A stretch of 64,000 nt of DNA. Source: Eretmocerus hayati. Lineage: Eukaryota; Arthropoda; Insecta; Hymenoptera; Aphelinidae. The notes under the pieces were generated by a model. It was not told the DNA's origin. It made no database searches and saw only the letters and a program-made list of their open reading frames with translations. Both the position numbers and the translations under genes were made by a program. Shown one piece after another: positions 1 through 13,270 of the stretch. The number at the start of each line of letters is the position of its first letter. The first letter of the stretch is position 1. The stretch is from NCBI GenBank assembly GCA_029851415.1, contig CM056741.1, positions 88,509,282 to 88,573,281 of the forward strand, written 5' to 3'.

Positions 1-1689
1 AGTTTTAGGGAAAAAATGGGTTAAAAAACACTTTAGTTTGAGAAGAAAAATGAATGAAAGAACGAGAAAGAGGAGACGAAGGAGAATGCAAGCAGAAAGC
101 TGAGAGGTATGTAGGTGAGTTTAAGACGTAAGATATCTTGCATAATTATGTTGGGCATATAGTATACTTTGGGGTGTGGGAATTTTTTGGGGGCGTGGGA
201 AAAATTTCGATGATGTCAATTGAGACGTAATTAATTAGGACCTTGGGGGTAGTTGTGTAGTATGTATTGGTCATAGAACAATAGATAAGCGTGGAAAAGG
301 ATTCGGTTGACCTCAATTAGTGGTAATTATTGCGTAATCAGGTGGATGTCCAGTTGGAGAACAATGGGCAGTGGACCGTGGGAGAAAGATCATCGGATAA
401 GAAATCCATTGTTCTTTTTTTGGTTCCCATAATGTTAATCTTATGGGGGAGATGGAAGTAAAGATAAGAGAACCCGCCCAGTCTCAACTACTCGTCGGGA
501 CGTACCGCCGGACGTCCGGCGGGTGGTGACCGATATGGTCGATTTCCTCACCTCCCGCCGCACGTCTCGCCGTACGTTCCGTAACTAGAAATTGAGTGGC
601 AAAATTGACTTCTTCGGGGTGCATCTAAGAAGGACTGAGAAGAGATACCGGGTAATACTGAAGTCACGTGCCGGGTATGGCGTATCATTAGGGAATTGTT
701 ATCTAGTTTTATCGAATAACATGAATGAGCTGATGGGTGCAAGGATTTCGTAAATACTGAACTAAAAACAGAATTTGTAATTCTTCTCCAATTTGTCTAC
801 ACTTGACTTGATGGATAATCCATAAACTGATGATTTGAGATGTAATCACCATATGTACCAATTATCTGCGTAGAACAGCGTTCATTCCATAGATCATGTT
901 TTTCATTTGACTATAATCGACAAAACGTATGAAAAACCGTTCGGTGTTAGTTCTAGAAGCAACGTTTTCGTTTGCTTTTCTCAAATTGATCTCTTTACTC
1001 TAGTCTGAACAATTGAAATCATATTTTGTTGAATGATTCTCCCGAGTATATCATCAAATTCCCATGCAGTATCCAATACGTTGATTCAGTATCATTCAGT
1101 ATAACTCCTCTGCTATTCTCAAATCTCTTCTGAGAGGGTCAATTTCACGACCTTCAACTTGAGGAGCTTGCGGCAGGAAGATGTTATAGTGGCAACGCGA
1201 AATAATCTAATTCACTGGTGTCATTATGATGTTAGTCATGGTAGGAATTTCCCTCCAGTTCTAGAGTGTATCTTGTAATCTTCAGAATTGAGAGTATGTC
1301 TTCCTTTAATTGATACTTTCCGATGAAATTTGTTGGCAAATAGTCTATCCGAATTTTGGTGGGAGAGTTATTATGCTCCTAATCATTGTTTTGGAGAAAT
1401 AATTTGTGAAAGGAGATGATATTGGATTGAGCTACTGTTACTTCCATTCTCACGAGCAATTTCCCTGTATTTTCGAGCCGGTCATCTCAAAAGGTTGTCA
1501 CGAATATGCCTTGTCGATCATTGATCAGTGATTGTACATGTATATATATACACATAATACAACAAACTCTATAAGTGTATGATAACGACACTGTGTAATA
1601 CTACCCTTCAGATCAAGGGTTAGATCCAATGTGAACGAACGAATTCAGTCGTAATCATCATGTACTGCACATATCATATATCTTCCGGG

Positions 1690-1860
1690 ATATCAGGAAA
1701 ACCAAAATATAAGAATCGATTTTCCATCTTTCCTTAGAAAATTTCAGGGATTTCGAAAAAACAAAAATATAAAGATCGATTTTTCATCTTTTCTCGGAAA
1801 ATTTTCGGGATTCAGGAAAAACATGAATACAGAAATCGATTTTTCAGGAGAAAAAATTTT
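1690..1860. repeat. Tandem repeat, about 60 bp x 2.9
   Basis: Three consecutive diverged copies of a roughly 60-bp unit containing ATCGATTTT(T/C)CATCTTT(C/T) and (A/G)GAAAA(C/A)A. They start near 1690, 1750 and 1810, and the last copy is truncated. No coding potential. Confidence 0.7.
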
Positions 1861-2088
1861 GGCGCCGGGCGGCCGACTCTATTATCAATTTCGTGCTACC
1901 TCCCGAGCGCCCACCCTGGTGCCCACCTGGGCGGCCACCCATTTTTAGTGGGGTGACAGCGGGTCCTTCCGGAATGATCAACATGGTGAATACTGTATAC
2001 TTGAGATATATTTCCCCAATCATAATTGGAAACCGTAGTGAAACGAATATGCCGGGGGATAAGATTTTCATACCCTTGAGAATCCTAG

Positions 2089-3016
2089 ACACGGTTCGCC
2101 TGAACTGACTCTGACCCGAAAGTGCTTTCCGCTAAAAACAGCTTTTGCTCTCCAAAACTAAATGGAAAATGAAAGTTTTCCCAACAAGAATCAGAATCAT
2201 CGCCGGAGCCGTTTTAGAGAACCGTCGAACTGAAATATTTCGAGTTCGTATTTTTTGTTAACCATAGCAAGCGTAATGGCACTCTTCGTGTGAGTTTTGT
2301 ATATCCCTAATCATTGCATAATATTCCACTAGTAATCAGCGATTGATGTATGGGGTAGTTGAAATAAGGTTATCTTTTATGAATTCGAGTGAGATTATTT
2401 CATCCATGATTGATCCTTCATCCTAAATATGCATACTGTTATAAGCGCACACAGCCCGCCAAAGTTTTTTCTGATAATTGGGATTTTTTGATCAAAATGA
2501 GATGATTCCATGGCCTGCTCACTCAAAAAACCGAGACCCATTTCCCTCTTCAGCACGAGAGTGGGAGAGGGGATCGTTAATTTCCCGTTGTCACTAGCAT
2601 AAACGATATTTCAACCTCCATATCTCCCCGTAATCTACGCCATGACAAACACCCAAGAAATGTGAAATGTGCTCGATTTTTGATCATATTATTCTACACA
2701 GTGGTATGCGCAGTCTATTAGAAACCCTTTTGGCTCCATACAAGAAATTGCTCCATACCTGTTCGTTACTTTCCGAATAACATGAAGCATATTTTGATGG
2801 AATGAGTTCATAAAATTCGGAGTATTAGACCAATTCTATCAAGAAAAATTTAAAAAATTGTGAAAGAATGGTCTGATCGATATTTCTCAGAAACGGCTCC
2901 GGCGATGATTTTGATTCTTGTCGGAGAAACTTCCATTTTCCATGTAGTTTCGGAGAGCAAGAGCTGTTTTTAGCGGATAGCACTTTCGGGTCTAAGTCAG
3001 TTCAGGCGAACCGTGT
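2089..3016. repeat. Inverted-repeat element, ~150-bp arms
   Basis: The left arm (about 2089-2240) and right arm (about 2872-3016) are reverse complements with scattered mismatches. They share ACACGGTTCGCCTGAACTGA, CCGCTAAAAACAGC and CATCGCCGGAGCCGTTT. The spacer of about 630 bp has no recognised gene. Arms plus spacer look like a MITE or foldback nested inside the larger 0.5-5.6 kb arrangement. Confidence 0.7.
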
Positions 3017-3218
3017 AGACTCATACTCATGGAAAAACTGTTAGCAGAGCTCTCATTGATTTTTTCACACATGCGATCTATTGTGATACGTGATTTTTAT
3101 ATACTGTGTCATCTGAATCTGCTGATTGATCCATGTATTTCCTTGTGATTCATCTTCATAACGATGCATTTGTATGCACATGATTTGTAAGATATGATTG
3201 AATAAAATGAGGAACTAA

Positions 3219-5054
3219 AGAGTAATTCCACGTCAACTCAGCAAGGTTTTCTTCGACCACTTTTTTATCCTTCCATAGATGTTTTTCCCGTTTCATAGTG
3301 TTGAAAAAACATAGTTCCAACAGATTATAGGGCCAAAAAAATTGTTTGGCATCACCTGGGTCCATATGAGTGGTTCTGCCATAAATCCAAGATTTGAAAC
3401 ATTGCCTCGGTAATTTGCATATAACTTTCGACCATCCACACCAATCGCAATTCGGCTCACGGCATTCGGAAGAGGGGTCAAATACCTATCGATTCACCAC
3501 CCGCAGAGCCTCCTAAAAGCCGTTCCGGTCCTTGTCAGGCTCAAAATAACCTTGATTCACGGTGTAGCCCATATCTTTTTTGACCCCCCGGAGAAAAATT
3601 TTTTAAATCCTTTTTTCGATTGATATTGTTCCAAACTACACATAAAAAAATTTTGAAGTATTTCTTCTGAGATATGGCTTCTCTGGGATTTTTTTTGTGC
3701 GTAAAAATGTCAAAAAAAGTAGAAAAGGATTTCTCATGAAGCCGGAACTCCTTGTGGAGCTCTGAATTCATTTTCATCGTATTTGCCGGGTCATTTTACA
3801 TTCATTTGACTCCTTAAAAGTCGTCAAAACACTGGAAAATCATTTTCAAAGCACATTTTTGAAGAGAAAATGGCCTCACCAGCATGCCCATTAGGTTTTG
3901 AGCTCGTGAAACTATTCTTAAACGATAGCCCTTGAAATTTCCTTCGAAATGACTTATTATAAAAGTCTATTCGATGCACTAGAAGTGGATTTGTAGCCAC
4001 TCGAATCAAATTAAGAATGTCAAGAATGAAATCTGTGAGCCATAACGTAGCCTTCTCATAATTTCAAGGACTCTTTGGCAGTTGCGTACCACATCATTCG
4101 ACGGAATCGACTTTGGCAATAGGTTTTTTGAGAGGAAATTGGCCCAGCTTTCGATTGGAGATGGCATTGAGAGTATAGAGCTGGATCCATGGGCAGGAGA
4201 TCCACCATTATGGAAGAGAAACAGGACTGTTAACTGAATATCGTTCGTTAAACGTGAATCCCCTGCCCACGGGACTAACTCTATGGTGTAAATACCATTT
4301 TCAATCGGAAGCTGGGTCAATTCCCTTGAAGAAAAACCTCTTGACGAAGTCGATTCCGTCGAATGATGTGGTACACAGCTGCCAAAGAGTCTTTGAAGTT
4401 ATGAGAAGGCTACGTAGGGCTCACGGATTTCATTCTTGACATTCTTGTTTTGATTCAAGTGGCTATAAATCCACTCCTAGTGCATCAAATAGACTCCTAC
4501 AATAGGTCATTTTGAAGGAAATTTCAAAGATTATCGTCTCAAAATAGTTTCACGAGCCCAAAACCTAATGGGCATGCTGGTGAGGCTTTTTTTTGTTGAA
4601 AAATGTGCTTTGAAAATGATACAAGGAGTTTCCGCTTCATGAGGAATCATTTTCTACTTTTTTTGACATTTTTACGCACAGAAAAAATTCTAGAGAAGCC
4701 ATATCTCAGAAGGAATACTTCAAAATTTTTTTACGTGTAGTTTGGAACAATATCAATCGAATTTTTTTTTCCTTTTGGGGGTCAAAAAAGATATGGGCTA
4801 CACCGAGAATCAAGGTTATTTTGAGTCTGGCAAGGGCCAGAACGGCTTTCCGAAGGCTTTGCGGGCAGAAAATCGATAGGTTCTTTACCCCTCTTTCAAA
4901 TGCCGTAAGCCGGATTGCGATTGGTAGAAAAAATGTCTTGGCCCTATAAACTGTTGGAACTATCATTTTTAATACTATGAGACGGGAAAAAGACCTATGG
5001 AGAGATAAAAAAATGGTCGGAGAAAACCTTGCTGAATTGACGTGGAATCACTCT
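3219..5054. repeat. Large palindrome (foldback), arms ~0.85-1 kb
   Basis: Sequence from 3219 to about 4215 is repeated in reverse complement from about 4260 to 5054, with small indels and one deletion in the right arm of roughly 70 bp. Shared blocks include AATTCCACGTCAACTCAGCA, AGCCCATATCTTTTTTGACC and ACCACATCATTCGACGGAAT. The loop is under about 50 bp, so a transcript could form a long hairpin. ORFs inside it are not protein-like. Interpreted as a foldback DNA element. Confidence 0.8.
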
Positions 5055-5669
5055 ATAACATTATCTAAAATTCCGATTCTTATTTTCCGCGAGATACAAT
5101 ACCAGGAATGAATGCAAAATTTTCTTTTTAAATACCAGAATGTGGATAATGAGATTACTGATGATTGAATTCACAATTCTTCCTCAATTTGAGAACATAT
5201 GATTCGATACATAATTCATCAACTGATGATTTGATTATCTTCAAGGTCTGGTTTGTCGCACTCATTCGGACAGAACAGCTCTCACAACATGAATAATAAC
5301 TGATTCATATCACCATGTTTGACGAAGGGATGGTAACTGTTCAATGTTTGATTCGTTCGAGTATATCTTCAATCTACTATGCCGTACATGATACGTTACT
5401 CCAGTATCATCCAGTATCTCATCTTAGTCTTCCTTAGATGCATCCCAAAGAAGTCAACTTTGCCACTCACTTTCTAGTTTCGGAACGTACGGCGGGACGT
5501 CAGCCGGAACGTGCGGTGGGAGGTAAGGGAATCGACCATATCGGTCACCACCCGCCGCACGTCCGGCGGTATTTCCCGCCACACGTCCTGTCTGACGTCC
5601 CGCTGCACGTCCCGCCTTACGTGAGCATTTTCAGTGGGGATAGGTTTGGAACCAATACGTGAGTTTTTG

Positions 5670-7155
5670 TTCACCAGCTCCGGATACTCGTGAGTCTCGA
5701 GCTGGGCTCGTTCATGCTTAATGTGCCAATCTTCGCGAAAGAACTGGAATGTATAAGATCTCGTTGAAGAAGGCAGAACGTGTTCCTTCTCAAGAACAAT
5801 GTGCTACTCCCCGTAGTAAGCTTGGAATATTGAGTTCTTGGGAGGGACCGACGACGCTGCATTGTACTTTGAAGTTGAGTGACGATACTAAAAAATGTCT
5901 GAGATACGACTCTCTCTTATCAAACTCCGGTGCATGATCGTACCATGAGGATATCTCATTCCTTGGCTAACGTGCCAAGGGCAGAGCTCCAGAAGGAGTC
6001 ACGCGAACAATCCCATCGAATTTCAAACATCATAAAATGCGGGAGGAACCGTGTGAGGTGTATCCAGTTACGGTCACATTCCCATGATTTCAGAGCTGAG
6101 AGTCCCCTGGATTTTGAGATTCACCCATATTGCCCATATCGAAAGTATCGGAGTTCCTGGATACTAAGCGCTCTCAACTTTTTCAATGTGTACTCACTTT
6201 TTGGATACCAGGAGAAGATCCGGCACTATCGAGCTCAGGGAAACCACCGTTGATATCACTCATGGAATGACGACCAGCAGTATCAGTCCAAGAATATCTG
6301 TAAAATGGATGTGTGTCATCCTCGACATCCTCATCTTTACTCGTCATCAAATACTTCGAGCCGATAACGAGCACGCATATGACGTGATAACATGATCCCA
6401 CCAGGATTGGGCTTTCTTGTCTTATCGCAGATTATATGGTCACAAGATCTCCGCAAATGTCAAGTTAGAAAAGGAACCGCCCCCCCCCCCAACAAGAGCA
6501 GTGAAGTAGTTGTGGCAAGTGTAAGCCCTGCCCGGTGGCCGGAGTGGGAGAACTCAATAGAAAATGTTGGAACGAACAAGCTACGAGGTTATTTCTATGG
6601 GTTGGAAATCCGTTCCGAACGGAATCCAAGCTGTTCGTCCCCGAGAATTGCGCTCATATCATTTTTCATCAAATTCCCGATCACTGTACGTCAGATGGCA
6701 ACATGCCCATCGCATCTCCTCCAATGCTGAGATCAAGGAAGCTATAAGAACCATAGAGATATTACAGATAGAGGAGGGAAGAGGTGGGCCTCTCTGTGAG
6801 TGGGATTTTCTCATTCTGAAGTCACTCGACTTTTGAAGAATTTGCATAAAATGGGAATACTTTTGAAGACTTTTGCCAGAATTGCAAAATAACCAACTGA
6901 AATGTACAACCTTTACTCGAGGAGGCTCAGAAAAGATGCAGCATGTCCAACGAGGATCGAATCTCCTTCGGTTCCAATGAACTCTTCGTGCAATGCATAT
7001 CGGAACCACGCAATTTTAGATCAAAATAGTGAATAATACTACCACGACTTGGAGAACGGAAGGCTAATCACGCGTGTAATGTTATGAGCATTAATTTGAT
7101 GGTTCGGTTTGGGGAACATCATGGACATTATTATAAAATTGATTGAAGCGCCACA
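5670..7155. other. Gene-poor stretch, nothing recognised
   Basis: Only short overlapping ORFs on both strands, a C10 homopolymer at 6481-6490 and no recognisable protein motif, RNA gene or repeat pair. I see no supported feature. Confidence 0.5.
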
Positions 7156-7161
7156 AGAGAG

Positions 7162-7350
7162 TAAGCTAGGTTTCGATGGGTCGACAAAAACCTAATGTTT
7201 GTGCTGGCTCCACATTGAACTCAGCACAAACTCTCATATCTCCGCCGGAAGTTACCCTGAAGGAATGATCGAAACGGATTCTGAGAGCAATAAATTATCA
7301 ATAAAATATGAGCTAAGTTAGATTTTGATGGGTCTATAAAAACCTACACT
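7162..7350. repeat. Dispersed monomer of the ~153-bp repeat
   Basis: This matches the tandem array at 29.79-30.58 kb: shared AACCTAATGTTTGTGCTGGC, ACTCTCATATCTCCGCCGGA and ATTCTGAGAGCAATAAATTA. Slightly more than one unit is present. It is followed at 7350-7600 by a CCTCTA/ACCTC-rich segment. A similar CCTCTAAGGGA-rich segment also borders the array at 29690-29785, in the other orientation, so both loci probably carry parts of one mobile element. Confidence 0.75.
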
Positions 7351-7919
7351 CTTAATCCCTTAGAGGCGGATTTCCCTTCAAGTAGAGTAAGATTTAACTC
7401 TAAGCATACCTCCCAGTAGAGAGAAAAATACCTCCAACTAGAAGTGAAATGGACGAGTGTTTTCCGACTCACCTCGAACTAGAGGTAAGTTGCTGTGGCC
7501 GTGTCGATTACCTCGAGCGCGGAGGTGAACTGACCTCGATGTTGGAGAGAAGTCGCCCGTGATCGCGAAGAACGGGTTCATAACCTCAATGAGCCTACTC
7601 AAAACTGAGCCCATCAGTTGTGCCCGTGGAAAATAATTCTTTAATTAATGTGGAAATTGTATGATCGGATTTTCCTGAAAAGCGATCGGTCGGTCGAAAA
7701 GCAATTGCCTTTGTGTTACAGATTTCAGTGCTGCGTAACCACAGCTATAACTTTTTGGGGAAGGTGTAATGATCCAGTGTAGTCTCCTTTAATAGAATGT
7801 GTATCATGTACACATGATTCTCACAATCTATTATAATCCACCGCCCTCATTTTCTGGTGTAATGATACTAGCTCAGAAAAAACTGAAATCAAAGCATGCA
7901 AGGATCTGAATACACCTGC

Positions 7920-10900
7920 ATATGAATAATTTCGCGCGAAAGCGGACCACGAATTGCAAACATGTTTCAAACTCTTTTTCCGACATTTCTCATCGACTCT
8001 ATGGTCCAAAAAATGAACTTTTCACCCTCTATGGGGTGAAAAGAAAATTGTTTGTTTCCGTGGGGAATATCTTTGTGATAGTGTTTATAGGAAAAAATAC
8101 CAATCTTTTTTCAGTAAAATGGGTGTAGTTCCGACTTGAGGTAAAGTACGACCACGCAAATAGTGGCATTCGAAAGGTCTTTCAAAAATCTATCGAAATA
8201 TGTTTCGAAAAAATTTTTTTGAGGCTACGGACGCCCCCTATGAGCAAAAAGGTAAAAAACAGGAAAAATTCATTTCCTGAAAAACCTAATTTTCTAAAAA
8301 TCTGGAAATCCATATTTCGATGTAAAATTGCGTGTTCTTCCAGAAAAAAGTGGTCCCGATCTGTGTTTTTGGGTTCTACGCTGTTTTTTCTTACGTTTCA
8401 TCAATATTCTCAGCTTTTTCGGTTGAAAAATGAATTTTTCTGCGCATGCGCAGGAATTTAGACTGCTGAAACCAATTCCATTGAAAAGCGAAGGAAATTT
8501 CCTTCAAAATGACTACTTGGAGAAGTCAATTTTATCTACATGGCCCAAAGTTACATCACATTAATGATGAAGCATCCTCAAGAGGGGTAAATGCAGATCT
8601 TGCACGAATTTCCCATTACTATCGTGACTCGAGTAGAAATGTCATCATTTTTTAGACCTTCTAACTTTGGCCCCAGTACATCGAATCGACTTCACCAAGT
8701 ATAGTCATTTTGAAGGAAATTTCCTGGGCTTTTTAATGGAATTGGTTGCAGCAGTCTAAATTCCTGCGCATGCGCAGAGAAATTCATTTTTCAACCGAAA
8801 AGGCTGAGAATATTGATAAAACGTAAAAAAACCAGGGTTTGTAACTAAACTAAATTAAACGAAATTATTAAATATGTTTCGTTTCGTTTATTGGAAAACG
8901 AAACTAAACGAAATCAATCATAATTTCGTTCATGAAAAACGAAACTAAACGTAAACATTATATCCACAGAATTAGGTAAACGAAACAAAACATAATCATT
9001 CTGATTTTCGTTTCGTTGAACAGAGATGAAAACATATTCAAAAGCAATTGAGTTTCGTTTCGTTCATTCAAAAACGAAACGAAACGAAATTGATCCTGAT
9101 GTCGTTGATGAGAAACGAAACCAAACAGAGACGAATTACGATTCATTAGTTATGGAAATTGATTCCAACCGAAATTTTGTTGAGATAAACGAAAATAAAC
9201 GAAATCGAAATTAATTATGTTTATGATAAACGAAACTAAACGAAATCAAAATTAATTATGTTTATGATAAACGAAACTGAACGTAATCGAAACAAATCAA
9301 CATAATTCAAAACGTTGAGCCAAGCCAACCTCCCCCCCTTCCATCAAATCTGTGCAAAACTTCGGCGCAATAACGGTGAAGAACAGTATATACGTGTCGT
9401 GTGATACAGTTTGATTTCGGCCAGATCGTATGAACAATGGGGATGGCCGAATGTGTGTCTGTGTGAGTGTGTGTAGGGAGGGGGGTGGATAGGGAGCACT
9501 GGGAGGCTACAGTGTGATAGCTGTGGAGTCCTTCCTCGATAAAGGCTCGTGCTGATTTCGTTAGCACACAACTATTATTTGGGGGGCTTAGGTAAGCCAA
9601 GAGGGGTCACCCAGGACCGAGCCGAGAGTTAGACAGCAATCCATTGACTAGGAAACGAAAAATATCGAAATTCCATCAAACAAATTTGACCGCACAGTTC
9701 CTTTCATAAACAGTGTATCATTCCAAAGGCCATTAAACCGGAGATTTTTTCAGGAGGTTTGGCATTAGAAAAAAATCTTGAGTGAAGCGTCCCACATATT
9801 GCAAGATATCCCATCGATTTGTGTATCCAAAGGATTTTTTTGATTTATTTTAGGGTGGTCATAGGGTTCGACGATAAAGAGGAATCCCTTGGGGTGGGCC
9901 ACTTCTAGATGCGACAAAAATCTTCCCATGCAATGGAATAATAGAAGATATTGTTGTTTGTTCCAAAATCTGCAGAGTTAGGTTCATGCGAATGATTTCA
10001 GGTACATTCTACTCCAAGTTGAGATCTCTCGGGAGAAGAGGGTTGGAGGTTCATTCGAAGAGCCATAACCACGCACTCCTGCGTTATGTAGGGGTCAACC
10101 TAGATAATGTCGTGGGAATTATGATTGATTTTGTATAACTTCACCGATTTCTCGTATTTATTTATATTCAATTGCTCTCAAACTTCTACAAGTACGATAC
10201 ATTTACAGACAAATCAACATTTTCTGGAAGACAGAACATTGGGATACAGTACGAAAATAAGTTCTTCAACGAAAATACAAATATTGTTGTTACTGACCTC
10301 ATAATGAAATTTTTAGAGCTGCTTAACTGGTATCAGCTTGATGCATCCACCAATCAATAAACTTGTAGATCTGTATGCCAGTGAGGTTCGATATTGCTCG
10401 GATACAATTATTGTGCAGGAATACCTAAGTGGGATGTAAGAAACGCTCTATTGTAGTTATATCTACCTTGCTCGAGATTTGTGAGAATGTTTACAGTACG
10501 CGTAGCTGGAGCTGCGACATTGTCAGTCTCGTTCTGCTGTTGACATCAAAGAATAAGTAATGTACACTATAGCACGTGAGAGCAAATGAGACAGCAAACT
10601 CTAAAATTCAAAACAATATGGAGGCCTTGATGTCAACGTTGAAGCAGATAGAGACCCGCAGAACACAATTCCATTTTTCGATGGAGTTTTGGTAGTGACT
10701 GTACTTACCTATCCAAAGCAAATCAGCAAATATCGTTTCTAAGAAATATCGTATAATCCTATTATACTGATAGTTTTCTAAGCTATCGTCGCATTGCAGC
10801 GAACTCTGACAACTGATGCCTTGGTCCGATGCCTCGAATCGATTTTACACTCAGGAGTTCACGGATTCTTCGATCATCCGATACTTTTGTATCCCTCAAA

Positions 10901-13270
10901 ACTTTCAATTGAGGTAACGAGAGTCACGTAATCTGTCTGCAATTGACGAAGGCATAACGATGTGAGTGGATGCGAGTAGCACAGTAGTACATTGCGGCGG
11001 CCACCTGTGACACTGGCGGACCTGTGTCTTTGTGGCGTGCTGCGTATATGGCTTGTGAGAAACTGTAACACCAAAGTTACTAAAAGATTGATGGAACGAT
11101 ACAGACTAACTGATCACGTTGAGCGCAATCGGTAACCAAGTTTTTCATAATTTGTACACACCTGAGTTCTTTCAAAAAGAGATTGGGGAGTTTTTAGGTG
11201 CTAAGAAAACTCGGGCGATTTTTTTTTTACAGCAATCGTGGTGTTACTATCCGTACGAGACTTCTGCTACCGTGAAGTAAGTTTTCTTATGTCCCCAAAA
11301 TGATCATTATTGTATGAGGTGCTCGATACAAAAGCTCGTTAGTTGCCGCGGAGCACGAAATCATACAAGGTCCAGTCAGGTGGTTTCACTGAGACCACAA
11401 TCATATGAAGAAGGTCTGCTCACTCCGGCGCTCAGACTCAGCTCACTTCCTCGCGCAGCCACCGGAATCCAACATGGCTAACCCGGAGGGCGCTCGCAGA
11501 TTGACCGGTCGCTTTCACCGTCTCTGCTCTCCTTCTTCTTTGCGTTATTGGCCTGTGGACTTCAATCCTCTCGCCTAGGGAGGGTAGAGAGACCCTCCCC
11601 TCCACCAAGTGTTGTGCCGTTACTAATGCAACGATCGAACGGAGATGGTGCAGTGGAATGCAAATTCGCGTAACTGCATTAATGCTGAAATAATAGAAAT
11701 GTGTCCAATACTGATCCCATATCCTATCCTCACTGTTGGTTCCCAAAGCACTCAGGTCTGTGTGAACCCCAAATTTCCAAATCCAAAGACTCCTCTGGGA
11801 GCTGGCAGCTCATACGCGCTGTTGAAGAAAATTTCTGAGATTCCACCAATCATCACATTTACTTGACAGCCCTTGTTTGAATGGAATACTATTAGATAGT
11901 ATACTGATCAGATAGTATATTTCCCATAATTTTTTTTGCAAACTCGGGTGCCCACGTCACGAGGCCTTGTGGGTCATAGGGTTAGGATCGTCGCCACCAT
12001 CGTCGTCTGTTGTTGTAAATTTTTCGGATGCTCAGACATGCACGTCGAGACATTTCGAAAGAAATTCCGATCGACTAGCATGGGTGTTGTCCATTACCTA
12101 CCACTGTTCTGCCGAAGTCTTGCCGAAAGCGGATGAGAGGCGGGGGGGGGGGGGGTGGAGGAGAAAATTTGCGTTCGCTCATGCAACCGTTCCTGTATAT
12201 CAATACGCTCGGCTTCCGTTCCAAACGATGTTTACTCATATTGATTACGTCTGATGTCTTATATCATAATTGAAATATATTCCGTTTAGTTTCGTTTATC
12301 ATGAACATAATTCAAATCGATTTCGTTTAGTTTCGTTCATAATAAACATAATCCATATCAATTTCGTTTAGTTCCGTTTATCATAATCATAATCGAAATT
12401 ACTTTCGTTTACTTTCCTCCCCTCAAACGAAATAGTTTCGTTTGATTTCGTTTGGTTTTCTGACGAAACATATCGATTATGTTTCGTTTCGTTTATTGTA
12501 ACCGTAATTATGCATGATTAACGTTTTGTTTCGTTTCTCTCACCGACATTTTTGTTGGGATTCGTTAAGTTTCTAGCTCAACCATAATTCGTTTTTGTTT
12601 AGTTTCGTTTCTCATAAACGGAATGAAAAACGTAATTCAAATCAAATTATTAAGTTGAGTTTCGTTTATGGAAAAAACTAAACTAAATTCTGGAATTTTG
12701 ATTATGGTTATTGAAAAACGAAACGAAACTAAACATTATTGAGATTTCACCGAAATAAACGAAACGAAACGAAACATAAGTTTCGTTACAAACCCTGAAA
12801 AAAACAGCGTAGAACCCAAAAACACAGATCGGGACCACTTTTTTCTGGAAGAACACGCAATTTTACATCGGAATATGGATTTCCAGATTTTTAGAAGATT
12901 AGGTTTTTGAGGAAATGAATTTTTTCTGTTCTTCACTTTTTTGCTCATAGAGGGCGTCCGTAGCCTCAAAAAAAATTTTTCGGAACATATTTCGATAGAT
13001 TTTTGAAAGACCTTTCGAATGCCACTATTTGCGTGGTCATATCTTACCTCAAGTCGGAACTACACCCATTTTACTGAAAAAAGATTGGTATTTTCTCCTA
13101 AAAACACTATCACTAAGATATTCCCCACGGAAACAAAAAAATTTTTTTTCACCCCATAGAGGGTCAAAAGTTCATTTTTTGGGCCATAGAATCGATTAAG
13201 AACAGTGGAGAAACAATCTGAGATATGTCTGCAATTCGTGGTTCACTTTCGCGCGGAATTACTCATATAT
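7920..13270. repeat. 5.35 kb foldback element with AAACGAAA arrays
   Basis: The left arm 7920-8387 is the reverse complement of 12803-13270 with few mismatches, sharing for example TTCCAGAAAAAAGTGGTCCC, ACGCAAATAGTGGCATTCGA and GCGCGAAAG. On the inner side of each arm is a degenerate array of AAACGAAAC-type units (8842-9296 and 12281-12793), also in inverted relation. The interior (9300-12280) has short ORFs, a TG-rich tract near 9450 and poly-G at 12143-12155, but no protein I recognise. No transposase is visible, so it is best read as a non-autonomous foldback. Confidence 0.8.
8388..8832. mobile_element. Foldback MITE inserted in the left arm
   Basis: Arms at about 8388-8560 and 8665-8832 are reverse complements, sharing TTACGTTT, ATCAATATTCTCAGC, TGCGCATGCGCAG and ATTTCCTTC. 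In the partner arm (12790-12810, reverse complement) the flanks join directly as CTACGCTGTTTTTTTCAGGG, giving an empty site. The roughly 445-bp segment is therefore a later insertion. Exact ends are blurred by the T-run. Confidence 0.75.

Larger units (their letters stand above)
498..5572. repeat. Outer inverted-repeat pair with 12-bp ACGT-spaced repeats
   Basis: The GC-rich segment at about 498-680 reappears in reverse complement at about 5418-5572. Both share the core GGTGGTGACCGATATGGTCGA, a run of ACGT-centred CGCC motifs and the motif CTAGAAA..GAGTGGCAAA. The right copy extends to about 5630 with ACGT recurring every 12 bp (near 5580-5622), like subterminal transposase-binding repeats. 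The left copy also carries a direct-orientation copy (770-1110) of the sequence at 5161-5430, so the left side is itself rearranged. Nothing coding was recognised. Probably the ends of an approximately 5.1 kb non-autonomous DNA element with later insertions inside. Exact termini and a target duplication were not found. Confidence 0.6.
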
